DNA from: SAR324 cluster bacterium
GTDB lineage: Bacteria; SAR324; NAC60-12
Direction of reading: 5' to 3'
Length of the DNA: 33,441 nt
Assembly: GCA_028281495.1 (NCBI GenBank)
Contig: JANQJU010000068.1
Span: forward strand, 1 to 33,441
Position 1 is the first letter of the stretch, and each line of letters starts with the position of its first letter. The notes beneath the pieces are model-generated. The model did not search any database and was not told the origin of the DNA. It saw nothing but the letters and a program-made list of their open reading frames with translations. Of the stretch, positions 17,313 to 26,294 are shown piece after piece. Position numbers and translations under genes: made by a program.

Positions 17313-18329
17313 ATGACTCTGAAAGAATTTGCGAAGATCTTAAAGCTTTCCCCAACCACGGTTTCTCGTGCCTTGATGGGCTATTCCGATGTTAGCCCCA
17401 AAACCCGACAGCGCGTCCTGAGGATGGCCGAGCATTACAAATACACCCCAAATACCACGGCAGCGCGCCTCAAACGAGGGAAGGCCGATGTGGTGGGCTT
17501 GTTTTTGCCATCTCAGCCTGGTGCCTTTGAAGATCCTTTTTTCTTAAAATTGATTGCGGGGATTGGAGAGCAACTTGCGGAACGAGAAAACGATCTCTTG
17601 CTCTTGGCTCCGACGGAAAAGCAAAAAGAAATCGCATTGCTGGAAAAAATGGTTCGTAGCAATCAAGTCGATGGCGTGATTTTGGCGCGTCCGACTGTGT
17701 TGGACGCCCGAGTCGAATTTCTGATCGACCACAATTTCCCGTTCGTGTGTCATGGAAGAACCCAAGGCACTCGCCCCTATGCTTATCTAGATATCGATGG
17801 AAAATCCGCGTTTCACGAAGCGTGTTTGCGACTCGTCCACTTTGGACATCGGCGTATTGCGTTTCTGAATGCCAAACCAAATATGCGATTTGCTCTAGAC
17901 CGTTTTGCGGGTTACAAACAGGCCTTGGAAGAAGCGGGAATTCCTTTCGATATCAACCTGGTCTTGGAAGGCCAAATGAATGAATCTTTTGGTCGTGAAG
18001 CGTCACAAAGTCTCATGCAGCAGGCGGTGCCCCCAACGGCCTTCCTTTGTGCAACGGATCGAATTGCGATCGGAGCCTTGCGTGGAATCCAATTATTAGG
18101 ACTCCAAGCTGGCACCGATATCTCGATCATCGGTTATGACGATCTCCCCATGTCGAGCCATTGCACGCCTCCGCTCACCACCCTCCACCAGCTCATTCCC
18201 GAAGCTGGCAAACGCATGACCGAGATGCTGTTTGCCTTGATCGATGGTCACCCCATCGAAGGCCTCCAAGAAATCTGGCAAGCCACCCTCATCAAACGCG
18301 AATCGGACGGACCGGTGACCACGCGGTGA
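17313..18329 (+). CDS. LacI-family transcriptional repressor
   Basis: The N-terminus is a LacI helix-turn-helix and hinge (about 1-55: LKEFAKILKLSPTTVSRALMG, SPKTRQRVLRMAEHYKYTPN, ARLKRGK). The rest is a periplasmic-binding-protein-like effector domain (VVGLFLPSQPG, FVCHGRTQ, AFLCATDRIAIGALRGIQLLG, IIGYDDLPMSSHCTPPLTTL). At 338 aa it is full length. It is divergent from the sugar operon and very likely controls it through the two palindromes between them. Its inducer is probably the transported glycoside or a product of the GH63 enzyme; that is inference. The start ATG is at 17313; the ribosome site is weak. Confidence 0.93.
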   Translation: MTLKEFAKILKLSPTTVSRALMGYSDVSPKTRQRVLRMAEHYKYTPNTTAARLKRGKADVVGLFLPSQPGAFEDPFFLKLIAGIGEQLAERENDLLLLAPTEKQKEIALLEKMVRSNQVDGVILARPTVLDARVEFLIDHNFPFVCHGRTQGTRPYAYLDIDGKSAFHEACLRLVHFGHRRIAFLNAKPNMRFALDRFAGYKQALEEAGIPFDINLVLEGQMNESFGREASQSLMQQAVPPTAFLCATDRIAIGALRGIQLLGLQAGTDISIIGYDDLPMSSHCTPPLTTLHQLIPEAGKRMTEMLFALIDGHPIEGLQEIWQATLIKRESDGPVTTR

Positions 18330-18391
18330 CTCCCTGAGATCTCTTTGCCCTTGGTCTAGGGGGTGATGCGGATTCAGTGGAATGAGTCTCG

Positions 18392-19285
18392 GTGACACAC
18401 CAATTCACCACGCCAGAACTCGATAAAGAAATAGGATTCTCTTATTATGGTGCCCGGTTTTATGATCCGACTATCGGAAGGTTCCTGAATCCTGATACGA
18501 TTATACCCGAGGTTTATAATCCGCAGGTGTATAATCGGTATTCGTATGTTTACAATAATCCGTTACTCTACTCCGACCCCACAGGGCATATCCCAAGCTA
18601 CTCAGAACTCGTTAATTCGCATGATGATAAAAACGTTCTTGAAGACCTCTATTATAACCCAAGTACAGGTCCTGGAGGAGGAGTTCAATGGAGAAACTAT
18701 GATGCTTCATTCGACGCTTACAACAGTCCTAGTAGAATAAAAAATTCGCAATCAACCATTTCTGGAGTAGCGGACAACATTCCTATTCTTGGGGGAGCAA
18801 AAGGGTTAACAGAACTGGGAACTGGTATAGACCCAATCACAGGAGAAGAGATATCTACAGGAGATGCTGCTTTAGGTGTCTTTTTAGGAGCACTTGGACT
18901 TCGTTGGTTGGACGACGTTGCCGAAGGAGCAATTAAACTTGGCAAGTACATAGATCTTCGTAAGCAAGGGGCAAAAGATGGTCATCACATTATCCAAGAT
19001 GCGGCTGTTAGGGAATTACCAGGATATAGTCGAAAGGAAGCTCCCGCAGTAGAATTGCCGGGGCCATCTACAAAAATTGATTCGCCGCATTACAAGGCCA
19101 CACAAGTCCAAAGACAATCCGGTGGTGGAACATATGCAGCAGAACGTAGAATTGCCTATAAGGCGCTAAGGCAATCAGGTTTGTCCAAAGCTCAGGCACG
19201 TCGAGCGATTAGAGAAGCAGATAAGTACTTTAAGTCTATTGGAGTAGGTCCAAATACATCAACACGAATACCGGGGAATCGATAA
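18392..19285 (+). CDS. RHS core fragment with C-terminal GHH-type toxin domain (headless polymorphic toxin)
   Basis: Residues 1-67 are the very end of an RHS-repeat core (ELDKEIGFSYYGARFYDP, GRFLNPDTI, YNRYSYVYNNPLLYSDPTGH). A variable linker follows, then a pre-toxin-like segment (NIPILGGAKGLTELGTGIDP) and a tip of about 100 residues with GHH (197-199) and SPH (231-233), spacing reminiscent of HNH/ENDO VII nuclease toxins. The thousand-residue RHS shell is missing: an in-frame TGA lies at 18383 and the only start is a GTG at 18392 without a clear ribosome site. It may be a displaced tip that is not made, or a donor cassette for recombination. It is AT-richer than the flanking operon. It abuts its likely immunity gene. 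Confidence 0.75.
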   Translation: MTHQFTTPELDKEIGFSYYGARFYDPTIGRFLNPDTIIPEVYNPQVYNRYSYVYNNPLLYSDPTGHIPSYSELVNSHDDKNVLEDLYYNPSTGPGGGVQWRNYDASFDAYNSPSRIKNSQSTISGVADNIPILGGAKGLTELGTGIDPITGEEISTGDAALGVFLGALGLRWLDDVAEGAIKLGKYIDLRKQGAKDGHHIIQDAAVRELPGYSRKEAPAVELPGPSTKIDSPHYKATQVQRQSGGGTYAAERRIAYKALRQSGLSKAQARRAIREADKYFKSIGVGPNTSTRIPGNR

Positions 19286-19630
19286 ATGACTGATCAGCAG
19301 AAAATCTCACAAATTCTTCGTAGTCTTGTCCATGATTTAGTTTTGGGCAACATATCACTCATTGTCAAAGATGGTCGTAATGGGCGTTTGACGGAAGAGG
19401 AAGTAGTTCGAGCTTTAGAAGAATACCCTGGAAAGTTAACAATGCCTCCCGAAAGTGCTTTTGAAGGCTTTGATCTGTTAGAGATAGAAAATACTAATCC
19501 TCCTGAATGGAGTATCGATTTCGACTTGTGGTATGATGATTCTCAAAGTGATTTAACCTTAATTGCTTCGGTCGTTAAAAAGCAGGATGGCATTATTGAG
19601 ATAGCGATTGATGATATCCATGTTCTGTAA
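19286..19630 (+). CDS. Candidate immunity protein for the adjacent RHS toxin tip
   Basis: The ATG directly follows the stop of the RHS-tip gene (TAA then ATG), the standard toxin-immunity layout. The product is small (114 aa), acidic and soluble, with a helical start and a strand-rich end finishing IDDIHVL. I do not recognise a named domain. Its role as antidote is inferred from position, size and charge only. Base composition matches the toxin tip, so they probably arrived together. Confidence 0.62.
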   Translation: MTDQQKISQILRSLVHDLVLGNISLIVKDGRNGRLTEEEVVRALEEYPGKLTMPPESAFEGFDLLEIENTNPPEWSIDFDLWYDDSQSDLTLIASVVKKQDGIIEIAIDDIHVL

Positions 19631-19837
19631 AGTATAGCCTCTTTGATCAAACCGATATTATTCTTTGGACAATCATTTTGGGACTGAACTGCATAATAAA
19701 CATATAGTGAATTTACGGCGATTTTCTTTTGAATCGCTTCCCTACGAATCTTGACAACGCCTAAAGGTGAAGTCCAAATTGGTCTGGTAGCGTTTCATTT
19801 GGAAAAGCCATACACTTTCACCAAGGACAGGTTCAGT

Positions 19838-20674
19838 ATGATTTATCACATCGATCCACGAACGGATTTTGTTACCAAAATCTTATTAGGTCATAGAGAC
19901 CACACCGAATTAACTGAGGATTTTTTGAATGCTATTTTGTGTCGTCAAATGCGGGACCACATCCATTCGGTGAATATTCTCAATCCCTTCAATGAAAAGG
20001 AGGCTGGAGAGGATAAACTCTCGATAGTCGATGTAAAATGCCAAGATGGCTCAGGCGAGTTTTACCAAATCGAAATGCAACTTTGGGTCAATCGTCATTT
20101 GCCTTCAAGGATGCTGCACACACTGTCGGATATATTCCAAGCTCAGCTCAATGAAGGAATGGAATATGAAGATTTATCAGCCACTCACGGGATATGGTTG
20201 TTAAATGAGAATCTGTTTCCGCTGTCCGTGACTCGCAATCACCTTCATCACTTTCATTTTCGAGATGATGAAGAAGGGTTTTTGTTAAGTCCCAAAATGT
20301 CAATAACGGTGGTAGAATTACAGAAATGGCAAAGTGATGAAATCACGGATGCGGAGAGCCGTTGGTTATATTTTTTCAAACATGGCTCGGAGTTAGATGA
20401 TGAGAATCTACCGACAGGTTTACAAGACCCGATAATGGAGAAAGCGATGCAGGTGTTAAAAACGGTCCATGACAAACAGGAGTACTTTGAAAAATATCAG
20501 AGCCGTCGTGCGCATTTGTTGGAAGAAGCGACGATTCGTCGTAAGCTGGAACGGTTGGAAGAGGCTGAGGCCCGCGCAGATAGGGCCGAGCAGGAATTGA
20601 GTCAAAGCGAAGAGGAAAACCAACGTTTACGTCAATTGATTGAGAAACTGGGAGGAAACCCTAACAGTGATTGA
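19838..20674 (+). CDS. Rpn/PDDEXK-family nuclease (putative transposase-like)
   Basis: The 278-aa product begins YHIDPRTDFVTKILLGHRDHTELTEDFLNAIL, the usual start of the Rpn/PD-(D/E)XK transposase-like family. The nuclease core follows as VDVKCQDGSGEFYQIEMQ, giving the D...ExQ pattern. The C-terminus is a charged coiled coil (RRKLERLEEAEARADRAEQ). Rpn proteins cleave DNA and promote RecA-independent recombination; many sit among mobile genes and vary in copy number. A longer frame starts at a TTG (19751), but the family N-terminus and an AAGGA site support the ATG at 19838. It ends 71 bp from the convergent gabD-like gene. Confidence 0.82.
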   Translation: MIYHIDPRTDFVTKILLGHRDHTELTEDFLNAILCRQMRDHIHSVNILNPFNEKEAGEDKLSIVDVKCQDGSGEFYQIEMQLWVNRHLPSRMLHTLSDIFQAQLNEGMEYEDLSATHGIWLLNENLFPLSVTRNHLHHFHFRDDEEGFLLSPKMSITVVELQKWQSDEITDAESRWLYFFKHGSELDDENLPTGLQDPIMEKAMQVLKTVHDKQEYFEKYQSRRAHLLEEATIRRKLERLEEAEARADRAEQELSQSEEENQRLRQLIEKLGGNPNSD

Positions 20675-20712
20675 GATTGATTTGCCCCAATTCGCTTTTT
20701 AAGCTCATTGTT

Positions 20713-20743
20713 ACAAACTCCCCAGCCCGCCCGAACCCTCCAC
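20713..20743. repeat. C-rich repeat, copy A
   Basis: ACAAACTCCCC, AGCCC and CCCTCCAC occur in order here, and again in the same order at 31934-31962 with a few inserted bases. Both copies lie just after mobile-type genes. It may be a dispersed repeat marking element boundaries. Confidence 0.5.
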
Positions 20744-20745
20744 TG

Positions 20746-22212
20746 TTAAGATTGTTTAGGAAGGACTCCTCCCATCAGCATATATTTAGGCTCAAGATAG
20801 TCATCGATCCCATATTTGGAACCTTCCCGGCCAATTCCCGACTCCTTGACACCACCAAATGGTGCAACCGCAGAGGAAATCAATCCCTCATTGATGCCAA
20901 CCATGCCGGTTTCTAGGGCTTCAGCAACCCTCCAGGCTCGACCCAGATCACGAGTATAAAAATACGATGCCAAACCGAATTCCGTATCATTGGCCATTCG
21001 GATCACCTCGTCTTCAGTTTCAAAGCGAATCACTGCTGAAAGCGGTCCAAAGGTTTCTTCCTGACATACTTGCATCGTGTGGGTGACATTGGTGATGATG
21101 GTGGGTTCGTAAAAGTTTCCTCCCAATGCATGACGTTTTCCACCGCAGATGAGGGTTCCGCCTTGAGCCAAAGCATCGTCCACATGACGCTCCACTTTTT
21201 CTACAGCACGGGCCTCGATCATCGGACCTTGCGCCACACCTTTTTCCAAACCATTGCCGACTTTCATCGCTTGGACTTGGGCAGCCAACTTTCCAACAAA
21301 TTCATCATGAATCTTCGATTGAGCATAAAAACGGTTGGTACACACACACGTCTGCCCTCCATTGCGGTATTTGGCAATCATCGCTCCCTGAACGGCTCGA
21401 TCCACATCCGCATCATCAAAAACGATAAATGGGGCATTGCCTCCCAGTTCCATCGACGTTTTTTTGACGGTTTTTGCACACTGTTCGAGCAACAGTTTCC
21501 CGACTTGAGTTGACCCAGTGAAAGTCAACTTTCTCACGATAGGATTGGAGGTCAACTCTCCTCCAATCTCAGAAGGGATTCCCGTGATTACATTGAAAAC
21601 ACCGGGAGGAACCCCGGCTGTTTCTCCGAGTTGGGCCAGAGCGAATGCCGAAAGCGGTGTTTTTTCATCGGGCTTGTAGACCATGGTACATCCCGCTGCC
21701 AAGGCTGCACCCATCTTGCGTGTAATCATCGCTAAAGGAAAATTCCAAGGGGTGATGGCAGCAACAACACCAATCGGTTCTTTGGTGACAACAATACGAG
21801 CATTGGGGTGATGGGTCGGAATCACATCGCCATAGGTTCGTCGAGCTTCTTCAGCAAACCAGGCAATGAAGCTGGCAGCATACAGCACTTCCCCCATCGA
21901 TTCGGCGAATGGTTTTCCTTGTTCCAAAGTCATGATTTTTGCCAAATCACTTTGATTTTCTAGAAGCAAGTCATACCATTTTCGTAAAATCACCGAGCGC
22001 TCTTGAGCTAATAAAGCTTTCCATGAGGGAAACGCGGCATGAGCTGCTTCAATCGCCCGTCTTGTCTCAGTAACCCCCATTTGAGGAACTTCCCCTAAGG
22101 TTTCACCGTTGGCAGGGTTGGTGACGGGAAATGTGACGTGATTATCCGCATTCACCCAGTTTCCATTGATCCAACATTGTTGTTGGAACAGTGATTGGTT
22201 GTTAAGTTCCAT
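20746..22212 (-). CDS. gabD: NAD(P)-dependent aldehyde dehydrogenase, succinate-semialdehyde dehydrogenase (GabD) type
   Basis: The full-length 488-aa enzyme closely follows GabD: INGNWV near the start, TPWNFPLAMITRKMGAALAAGCT, FTGSTQVGK, catalytic Glu255 in MELGGN, catalytic Cys289 in GGQTCVC, and EETFGPL. GabD oxidises succinate semialdehyde to succinate with NAD(P)+; close relatives oxidise other omega-aldehydes such as glutarate semialdehyde or trimethylaminobutyraldehyde, so the exact substrate is open. It starts 1 bp after the fae stop and is the last gene of the adh-fae-gabD unit. A second C-terminal motif, FGGVKESGIGREGSKYGID, is intact. Confidence 0.88.
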   Translation of the reverse strand: MELNNQSLFQQQCWINGNWVNADNHVTFPVTNPANGETLGEVPQMGVTETRRAIEAAHAAFPSWKALLAQERSVILRKWYDLLLENQSDLAKIMTLEQGKPFAESMGEVLYAASFIAWFAEEARRTYGDVIPTHHPNARIVVTKEPIGVVAAITPWNFPLAMITRKMGAALAAGCTMVYKPDEKTPLSAFALAQLGETAGVPPGVFNVITGIPSEIGGELTSNPIVRKLTFTGSTQVGKLLLEQCAKTVKKTSMELGGNAPFIVFDDADVDRAVQGAMIAKYRNGGQTCVCTNRFYAQSKIHDEFVGKLAAQVQAMKVGNGLEKGVAQGPMIEARAVEKVERHVDDALAQGGTLICGGKRHALGGNFYEPTIITNVTHTMQVCQEETFGPLSAVIRFETEDEVIRMANDTEFGLASYFYTRDLGRAWRVAEALETGMVGINEGLISSAVAPFGGVKESGIGREGSKYGIDDYLEPKYMLMGGVLPKQS

Positions 22213-22213
22213 A

Positions 22214-22720
22214 TCAGTTTCTCCTAATTGGGGGAGTATAGAACGGATTTCCTGGATTCAGGTTCGCTTCTTTGATGATTTCTGCTGGCGGGTAATTCTG
22301 TAACGCGCGTTGAATCACGAGTTTTATGGCTTCGTAATTGTGTTGATAAACCACATGCTCATCATCCGCGTTCCAGTTCACCCATACACCCGCGACGATA
22401 CACCACTCTTCAGGTGCTTCGGGGGGCAAGGTTCCCTCTTCAACACACTCTTGGATGCCACGAGCAATCCCTGCTTGGGCAGGGCCCCAAGTCATATTGG
22501 AATGAGTATCTCCACGCAGATCGACTTTGGCAGCAAACAAGGTCGCAGGTTTAACCGGAACATTGGGTTTATGGATCACCATAAACGGAATGTACCCCAT
22601 ACGAGGAGCAGCAACACTGGAAACCAAAGCGGCTCCCACAGGCCCTTCTTTAGGCCCCATAAATAAGTTGATATGTGCGGCATTCGGGCCTTCCCCAACA
22701 AATGCTTCAGCAATGTACAT
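22214..22720 (-). CDS. fae: Formaldehyde-activating enzyme homologue
   Basis: The 169-aa length and motifs match Fae: GEGPNAAHINLFMGP with the family's active-site histidine (His16 here), GPAQAGIARGIQECVEEGTLP, CIVAGVWVNWNADD and YNYEAIKLVIQRAL. Methylotroph Fae condenses formaldehyde with tetrahydromethanopterin to methylene-H4MPT in the cytoplasm. Homologues exist in non-methylotrophs, and some are of unknown substrate. No H4MPT-pathway gene is in the window, so the cofactor is unproved here. The ATG at 22720 is set by AAGGAG 7 nt upstream; it is 14 bp after the alcohol dehydrogenase stop. Confidence 0.9.
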   Translation of the reverse strand: MYIAEAFVGEGPNAAHINLFMGPKEGPVGAALVSSVAAPRMGYIPFMVIHKPNVPVKPATLFAAKVDLRGDTHSNMTWGPAQAGIARGIQECVEEGTLPPEAPEEWCIVAGVWVNWNADDEHVVYQHNYEAIKLVIQRALQNYPPAEIIKEANLNPGNPFYTPPIRRN

Positions 22721-22734
22721 AGTTTTCTCCTTAA

Positions 22735-23847
22735 TTAGGCATGTGGTTCGACAACGATGCGAATCGCTTCTTTGTTTTGTACTTTTTCGCAACCTTGATT
22801 GATTTCAGATAAAGGAATCACGTCGCTGATTAATTCATCTAACTTGATTTTACCGGCTTGGTAGAAATCGATAATTTTATTAAAATCGAGTTTGGGATTC
22901 GCACTACCATAAAAACTACCGGTGATAATTTTCTCTTCTCTCGCTACTTTAGAACCAGGAAGTTCCAAGTTAACTCCATCAGAAACAATGCCGATATAGA
23001 CAATCGTGCTGGCACTAGCCCCGATCTGGAAGGCTTCCGTCATCAATTGAGGATGCCCCACAGCTTCAAAAACATAATCGGCTCCAAACCCCTGAGTAAG
23101 ATCAGATACAAATTCTTTTACGAAGGCTTGACGAGGATTGACAAAATGGGTGGCTCCAAAAGTATAGGCCGTTTGCTCTTTTTCAGAGTTGCTATCAATG
23201 GCAACGATATGATTGGCTCCACAGAGCTTGGCCCCTTGAATAATGTTCAAACCCACGCCTCCCATACCGTAAATCACAACGGTGCTGCCTGGTTTAATCT
23301 TGGCAGTGTTGATGGCCGCCCCTATTCCTGTCATGACAGCACAACCCACTAAAGAAGCTGGTTGAAATGGGACTTCTTTATTGATGGGAATACAACTGGC
23401 TGCTGGAACTACAGAATAACCAGCCCATGTTGAAAGAAACGAATAGTGTTTAATTTCTTGCTCATTATGGTCGTGCATTCGGCACGTATCATCCAATAGT
23501 GTTCCATGGAGAACTTTAGGAGCGGCTTCTTTACATAAATGCGGTTTTCCAGTGATACAAAATCGGCAACACCCACATTCGGGAGCCCAAGAAAGGGCCA
23601 CATGGTCCCCAGGCTTTACATGAGAAACCCCCTTACCAACTTCTTCAACGATACCTGCTCCTTCATGCCCCAACACCGCTGGTAAAGGAACTGTCCAAGC
23701 TCCAGACATCACGTGGATGTCGCTCAAACAAATTCCCGTTGCCATGATTTTCACAACCACCTCATCGTCCCGAGGGCTGTCCAGTCGAATGGTCTCTATT
23801 TGCATTGCCTCTCGGGGAGCGCGAATAACCGCAGCTTTTACATCCAT
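22735..23847 (-). CDS. Zinc-dependent alcohol dehydrogenase, class III-like MDR family
   Basis: This 370-aa medium-chain dehydrogenase has catalytic zinc ligands Cys40 (ATGICLSD), His61 and Glu62 (GHEGAG) and a third cysteine in LVGCAVMTG, and four structural-zinc cysteines at 91, 94, 97 and 105. The NAD-binding motif is YGMGGVGLN. The pattern (GHEGAGIVEEVG, TLLDDTCRM) is nearest to S-(hydroxymethyl)glutathione/mycothiol or class-III-like dehydrogenases, so it may oxidise an alcohol or a formaldehyde-thiol adduct. I placed the start at 23847 (MDVKAAVIRAP) with an AGGAA site; the longer frame overlaps the intergenic gap. It follows the binding-protein gene after 66 bp and precedes fae by 14 bp. 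Confidence 0.9.
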   Translation of the reverse strand: MDVKAAVIRAPREAMQIETIRLDSPRDDEVVVKIMATGICLSDIHVMSGAWTVPLPAVLGHEGAGIVEEVGKGVSHVKPGDHVALSWAPECGCCRFCITGKPHLCKEAAPKVLHGTLLDDTCRMHDHNEQEIKHYSFLSTWAGYSVVPAASCIPINKEVPFQPASLVGCAVMTGIGAAINTAKIKPGSTVVIYGMGGVGLNIIQGAKLCGANHIVAIDSNSEKEQTAYTFGATHFVNPRQAFVKEFVSDLTQGFGADYVFEAVGHPQLMTEAFQIGASASTIVYIGIVSDGVNLELPGSKVAREEKIITGSFYGSANPKLDFNKIIDFYQAGKIKLDELISDVIPLSEINQGCEKVQNKEAIRIVVEPHA

Positions 23848-23913
23848 AAGTTTCCTATTAATGAAAATTATTGAAAACAAGATGGAATAAAGTAATCCCA
23901 TGGCCTTCAACGT

Positions 23914-24837
23914 TTACAAAATCCCATGTTGGGTGAGCCAACTGGTCGCAACCTCCTTAACGGATTTTTTGTCAATATCCACGGCTCCATTCATGGTCTG
24001 CATCTCACTGTTGTTCAGCTTTGCTGAAATAGGACGGAAGATGTCTTCAATCTCTGGATACTTCTCTAGAATCTCTTGGCGCACCACTAAAGCAGGATTG
24101 TAAACAGGAAAGTACTGTTTCGTATCTTTCAACGGCTTCAGGTTGAATGCGGCAATACGGCCATCGGTCGCAAATCCCAGTCCCACTTGAATGCTATCAT
24201 TCCTCAAAGCGGTATAAATCAGCCCTTCTTCCATCTTTTTGATCTGACTCGAAGGAGGGCGGAATTGATAAGTTTTTGCCATGCCTTTGAGACCATCGAC
24301 ACGTCCGTAAAACTCAGCGCTCACCCCAAAAATCAACCCCTGTCTGTTGTTATTGACATAGGCCGCTAAGTCCTCCAAAGAGCGGATCTTCAATTGATCG
24401 GATTGCGATTGCTGCATCAAAAGGGTGAACGTATTGTTGAAATTCACTCGATCCAACCAAATCAATCCTTGTTCTGCGTCTTTCTGCTTAACCCAGTCAT
24501 AGACTTTCTCGGGATCAGTCATAATGGGAAGGTCATTCTGTTTGTAAAAAAGCGTATACGCTGTTCCACTGTATTCGTAGTACATATCGATTTGCGCCGT
24601 TTCTAACGATTGGCGGGCGATGCTGGTCCCAACCCCCTCTTTCAACTCAACTTCAAATCCGTTTGCTGTTAACACTTGGTTGGCTATTTCTGACAACAAG
24701 TACTGTTCAGTAAAAAACTTTCCTCCAACCACGATGTTTTTTTGGGCCCAAACTAGGGTCGGCAAAAGTCCCCATAGTATCAGCCCCAAGGCGATGAATC
24801 GTTGAGCCTGCAAGCAACGTTTTCCAAATGTTTTCAT
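23914..24837 (-). CDS. Glycine betaine/choline-type ABC transporter substrate-binding protein (OpuAC/OsmF family)
   Basis: The 307-aa precursor has a Sec signal peptide of about 31 residues ending LVWA. The mature part fits the OpuC/OsmF group: VVGGKFFTEQYLLSEIANQVL, EGVGTSIARQSLETAQIDMYYEYSGTAYT and GFATDGRIAAFNLKPLKDTKQYFP. These bind betaine, choline, carnitine or similar quaternary amines in the periplasm. An AGGAGG site lies just before the ATG. It is the fourth gene of the importer, 33 bp after the second permease. I cannot name the ligand from sequence. Confidence 0.9.
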   Translation of the reverse strand: MKTFGKRCLQAQRFIALGLILWGLLPTLVWAQKNIVVGGKFFTEQYLLSEIANQVLTANGFEVELKEGVGTSIARQSLETAQIDMYYEYSGTAYTLFYKQNDLPIMTDPEKVYDWVKQKDAEQGLIWLDRVNFNNTFTLLMQQSQSDQLKIRSLEDLAAYVNNNRQGLIFGVSAEFYGRVDGLKGMAKTYQFRPPSSQIKKMEEGLIYTALRNDSIQVGLGFATDGRIAAFNLKPLKDTKQYFPVYNPALVVRQEILEKYPEIEDIFRPISAKLNNSEMQTMNGAVDIDKKSVKEVATSWLTQHGIL

Positions 24838-24870
24838 AGTTCCTCCTATCTATGTGTATGAAGTAGCGAA

Positions 24871-25599
24871 TCACCGAATTCGCAAACCACGTGAAACCAA
24901 GATGATCATGAGCAATCCCATGAAATAATCCCCCACGAGGGCGAGTAAGATGGTGGGGATGGCACCAGCCAACAAGCGATGAGGTTCAAACAATTGAAGC
25001 CCAGTGAAAATCAAATCACCAAACCCCCCGGCTCCAATCAAAAAACCCAAAGCTGCTGAACCAATGTTAATGACGAGTGAAATTCGAATTCCCGTTAAAA
25101 TGACTAACATGGCATTGGGGATTTCCAATTCGATCAAAATTCTCCAACCCGGCATACCCATGCCGTGTGCTGCATTGAGCAAATTGGAAGGAACTTCTAA
25201 TATTCCTGATAAAGTATTGCGGGCAATTGGCAGTAACGAGGCTGCAAACAGGGCGAAAATAGCCGGTGTTGTCCCAATCCCTAAAAAGCTCATCGTCAGA
25301 GCCAAGATAGCCAGGGCTGGCAACGTTTGCCCCAGTCCTGCGATATAAAGCATGACTCCCGCATAGGGTTTGAATTTGGGTCGAGTGAGCAGAATGCCAA
25401 GACCAACTCCAATGGTGATGGCAAAAAACATACTCACTGCCACCAAATGAAGATGCTGAAAAAGCAGGTCGATAAAAATCTCTTGTTCCCAAGGGTCCAA
25501 CAAAAATTCAATCAACCCAATTCTTTCCAACTGAATCCCACAGGAGATAAACACTAAAGCGAGGATAAACTTGACTAAAGTTTGACCGAGATTTTTCAT
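24871..25599 (-). CDS. Quaternary-amine ABC transporter permease (OpuC/OsmF type)
   Basis: A 242-aa inner-membrane permease with the binding-protein-dependent transport fold: six or so helices and the coupling motif NAAHGMGMPGWRILIELEIPNAMLVILTGIRI. GQTLPALAILAL and IGAGGFGDLIFTGL are typical of OpuCB/OpuCD and YehW/YehY proteins. The chosen ATG (25599) overlaps the previous stop as ATGA; there is no ribosome site before it, so translation is probably coupled. The longer frame start at 25647 would run 52 bp into the upstream gene. Confidence 0.9.
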   Translation of the reverse strand: MKNLGQTLVKFILALVFISCGIQLERIGLIEFLLDPWEQEIFIDLLFQHLHLVAVSMFFAITIGVGLGILLTRPKFKPYAGVMLYIAGLGQTLPALAILALTMSFLGIGTTPAIFALFAASLLPIARNTLSGILEVPSNLLNAAHGMGMPGWRILIELEIPNAMLVILTGIRISLVINIGSAALGFLIGAGGFGDLIFTGLQLFEPHRLLAGAIPTILLALVGDYFMGLLMIILVSRGLRIR

Positions 25600-26264
25600 T
25601 TTTTTAGCTGCTTTTGAAGTTTGATTCCTTGAGGGGTGAGATACCATTCTAGCAACGTCATGAAGCCATCCACGAAGATGGCCAAGAGTGAGACTAAGAT
25701 TGATCCCGCCAAAATCATTTCATCATAGGTGCGGGAGATCCCTTGTTGAATAAAGACTCCTAAGCCACCAGCCCCGATGTAAGCAGCAATTGCCGCAATG
25801 CCAATGTTCATAACCGCAGCACTTCGTATCCCTGCCAAAACAATAGGAGTCGCCAAGGGAATTTCGACCTCAACCAGTAACTGCATCGAATTGAGCCCTA
25901 TCCCTCGACCCGCATTCACAATCGAAGCATTCACGTTTTTGATCGCAATGTAGGTGTTTCGGATAATGGGCAATTGGCTATAGAGCACCAAGGCGATCAC
26001 CGCAGGGACTTTTCCAAGACCTAAGCCCACGGGGGCTAAAATCGGCAACATGATACCGAACAAAGCAATGGAGGGCGTTGTCATCACAATATTGGCAGTA
26101 TTGAGAACCCGTTGAGCAATGGCTTCATTGGTAGTGATGTAAATGCCAATCGGAATGCCGCTCAGTGTTGCCAGCAATATTGAGATACTCACGATCCATA
26201 TATGTTCTAACGTGAGAGTCACAACCTGGTCGATATTCCCCAGAATAAAATCGAAAGCTCCCAT
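25596..26264 (-). CDS. Quaternary-amine ABC transporter permease (OpuC/OsmF type)
   Basis: The 222-aa protein is the second permease of the importer. It has IWIVSISILLATLSGIPIG in helix 1, TTPSIALFGIMLPIL, the ATPase-docking loop VNAGRGIGLNSMQLLVEVEIPLATP and the family motif IGAGGLGVFIQQGI. A strong GAGGAG site supports the ATG at 26264, 30 bp after the ATPase gene. It pairs with the next permease as a heterodimer, as in OpuCB/OpuCD. Confidence 0.92.
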   Translation of the reverse strand: MGAFDFILGNIDQVVTLTLEHIWIVSISILLATLSGIPIGIYITTNEAIAQRVLNTANIVMTTPSIALFGIMLPILAPVGLGLGKVPAVIALVLYSQLPIIRNTYIAIKNVNASIVNAGRGIGLNSMQLLVEVEIPLATPIVLAGIRSAAVMNIGIAAIAAYIGAGGLGVFIQQGISRTYDEMILAGSILVSLLAIFVDGFMTLLEWYLTPQGIKLQKQLKK

Positions 26265-26294
26265 GATGTCTCCTCGTTTATGGGTTGCAAAAAC

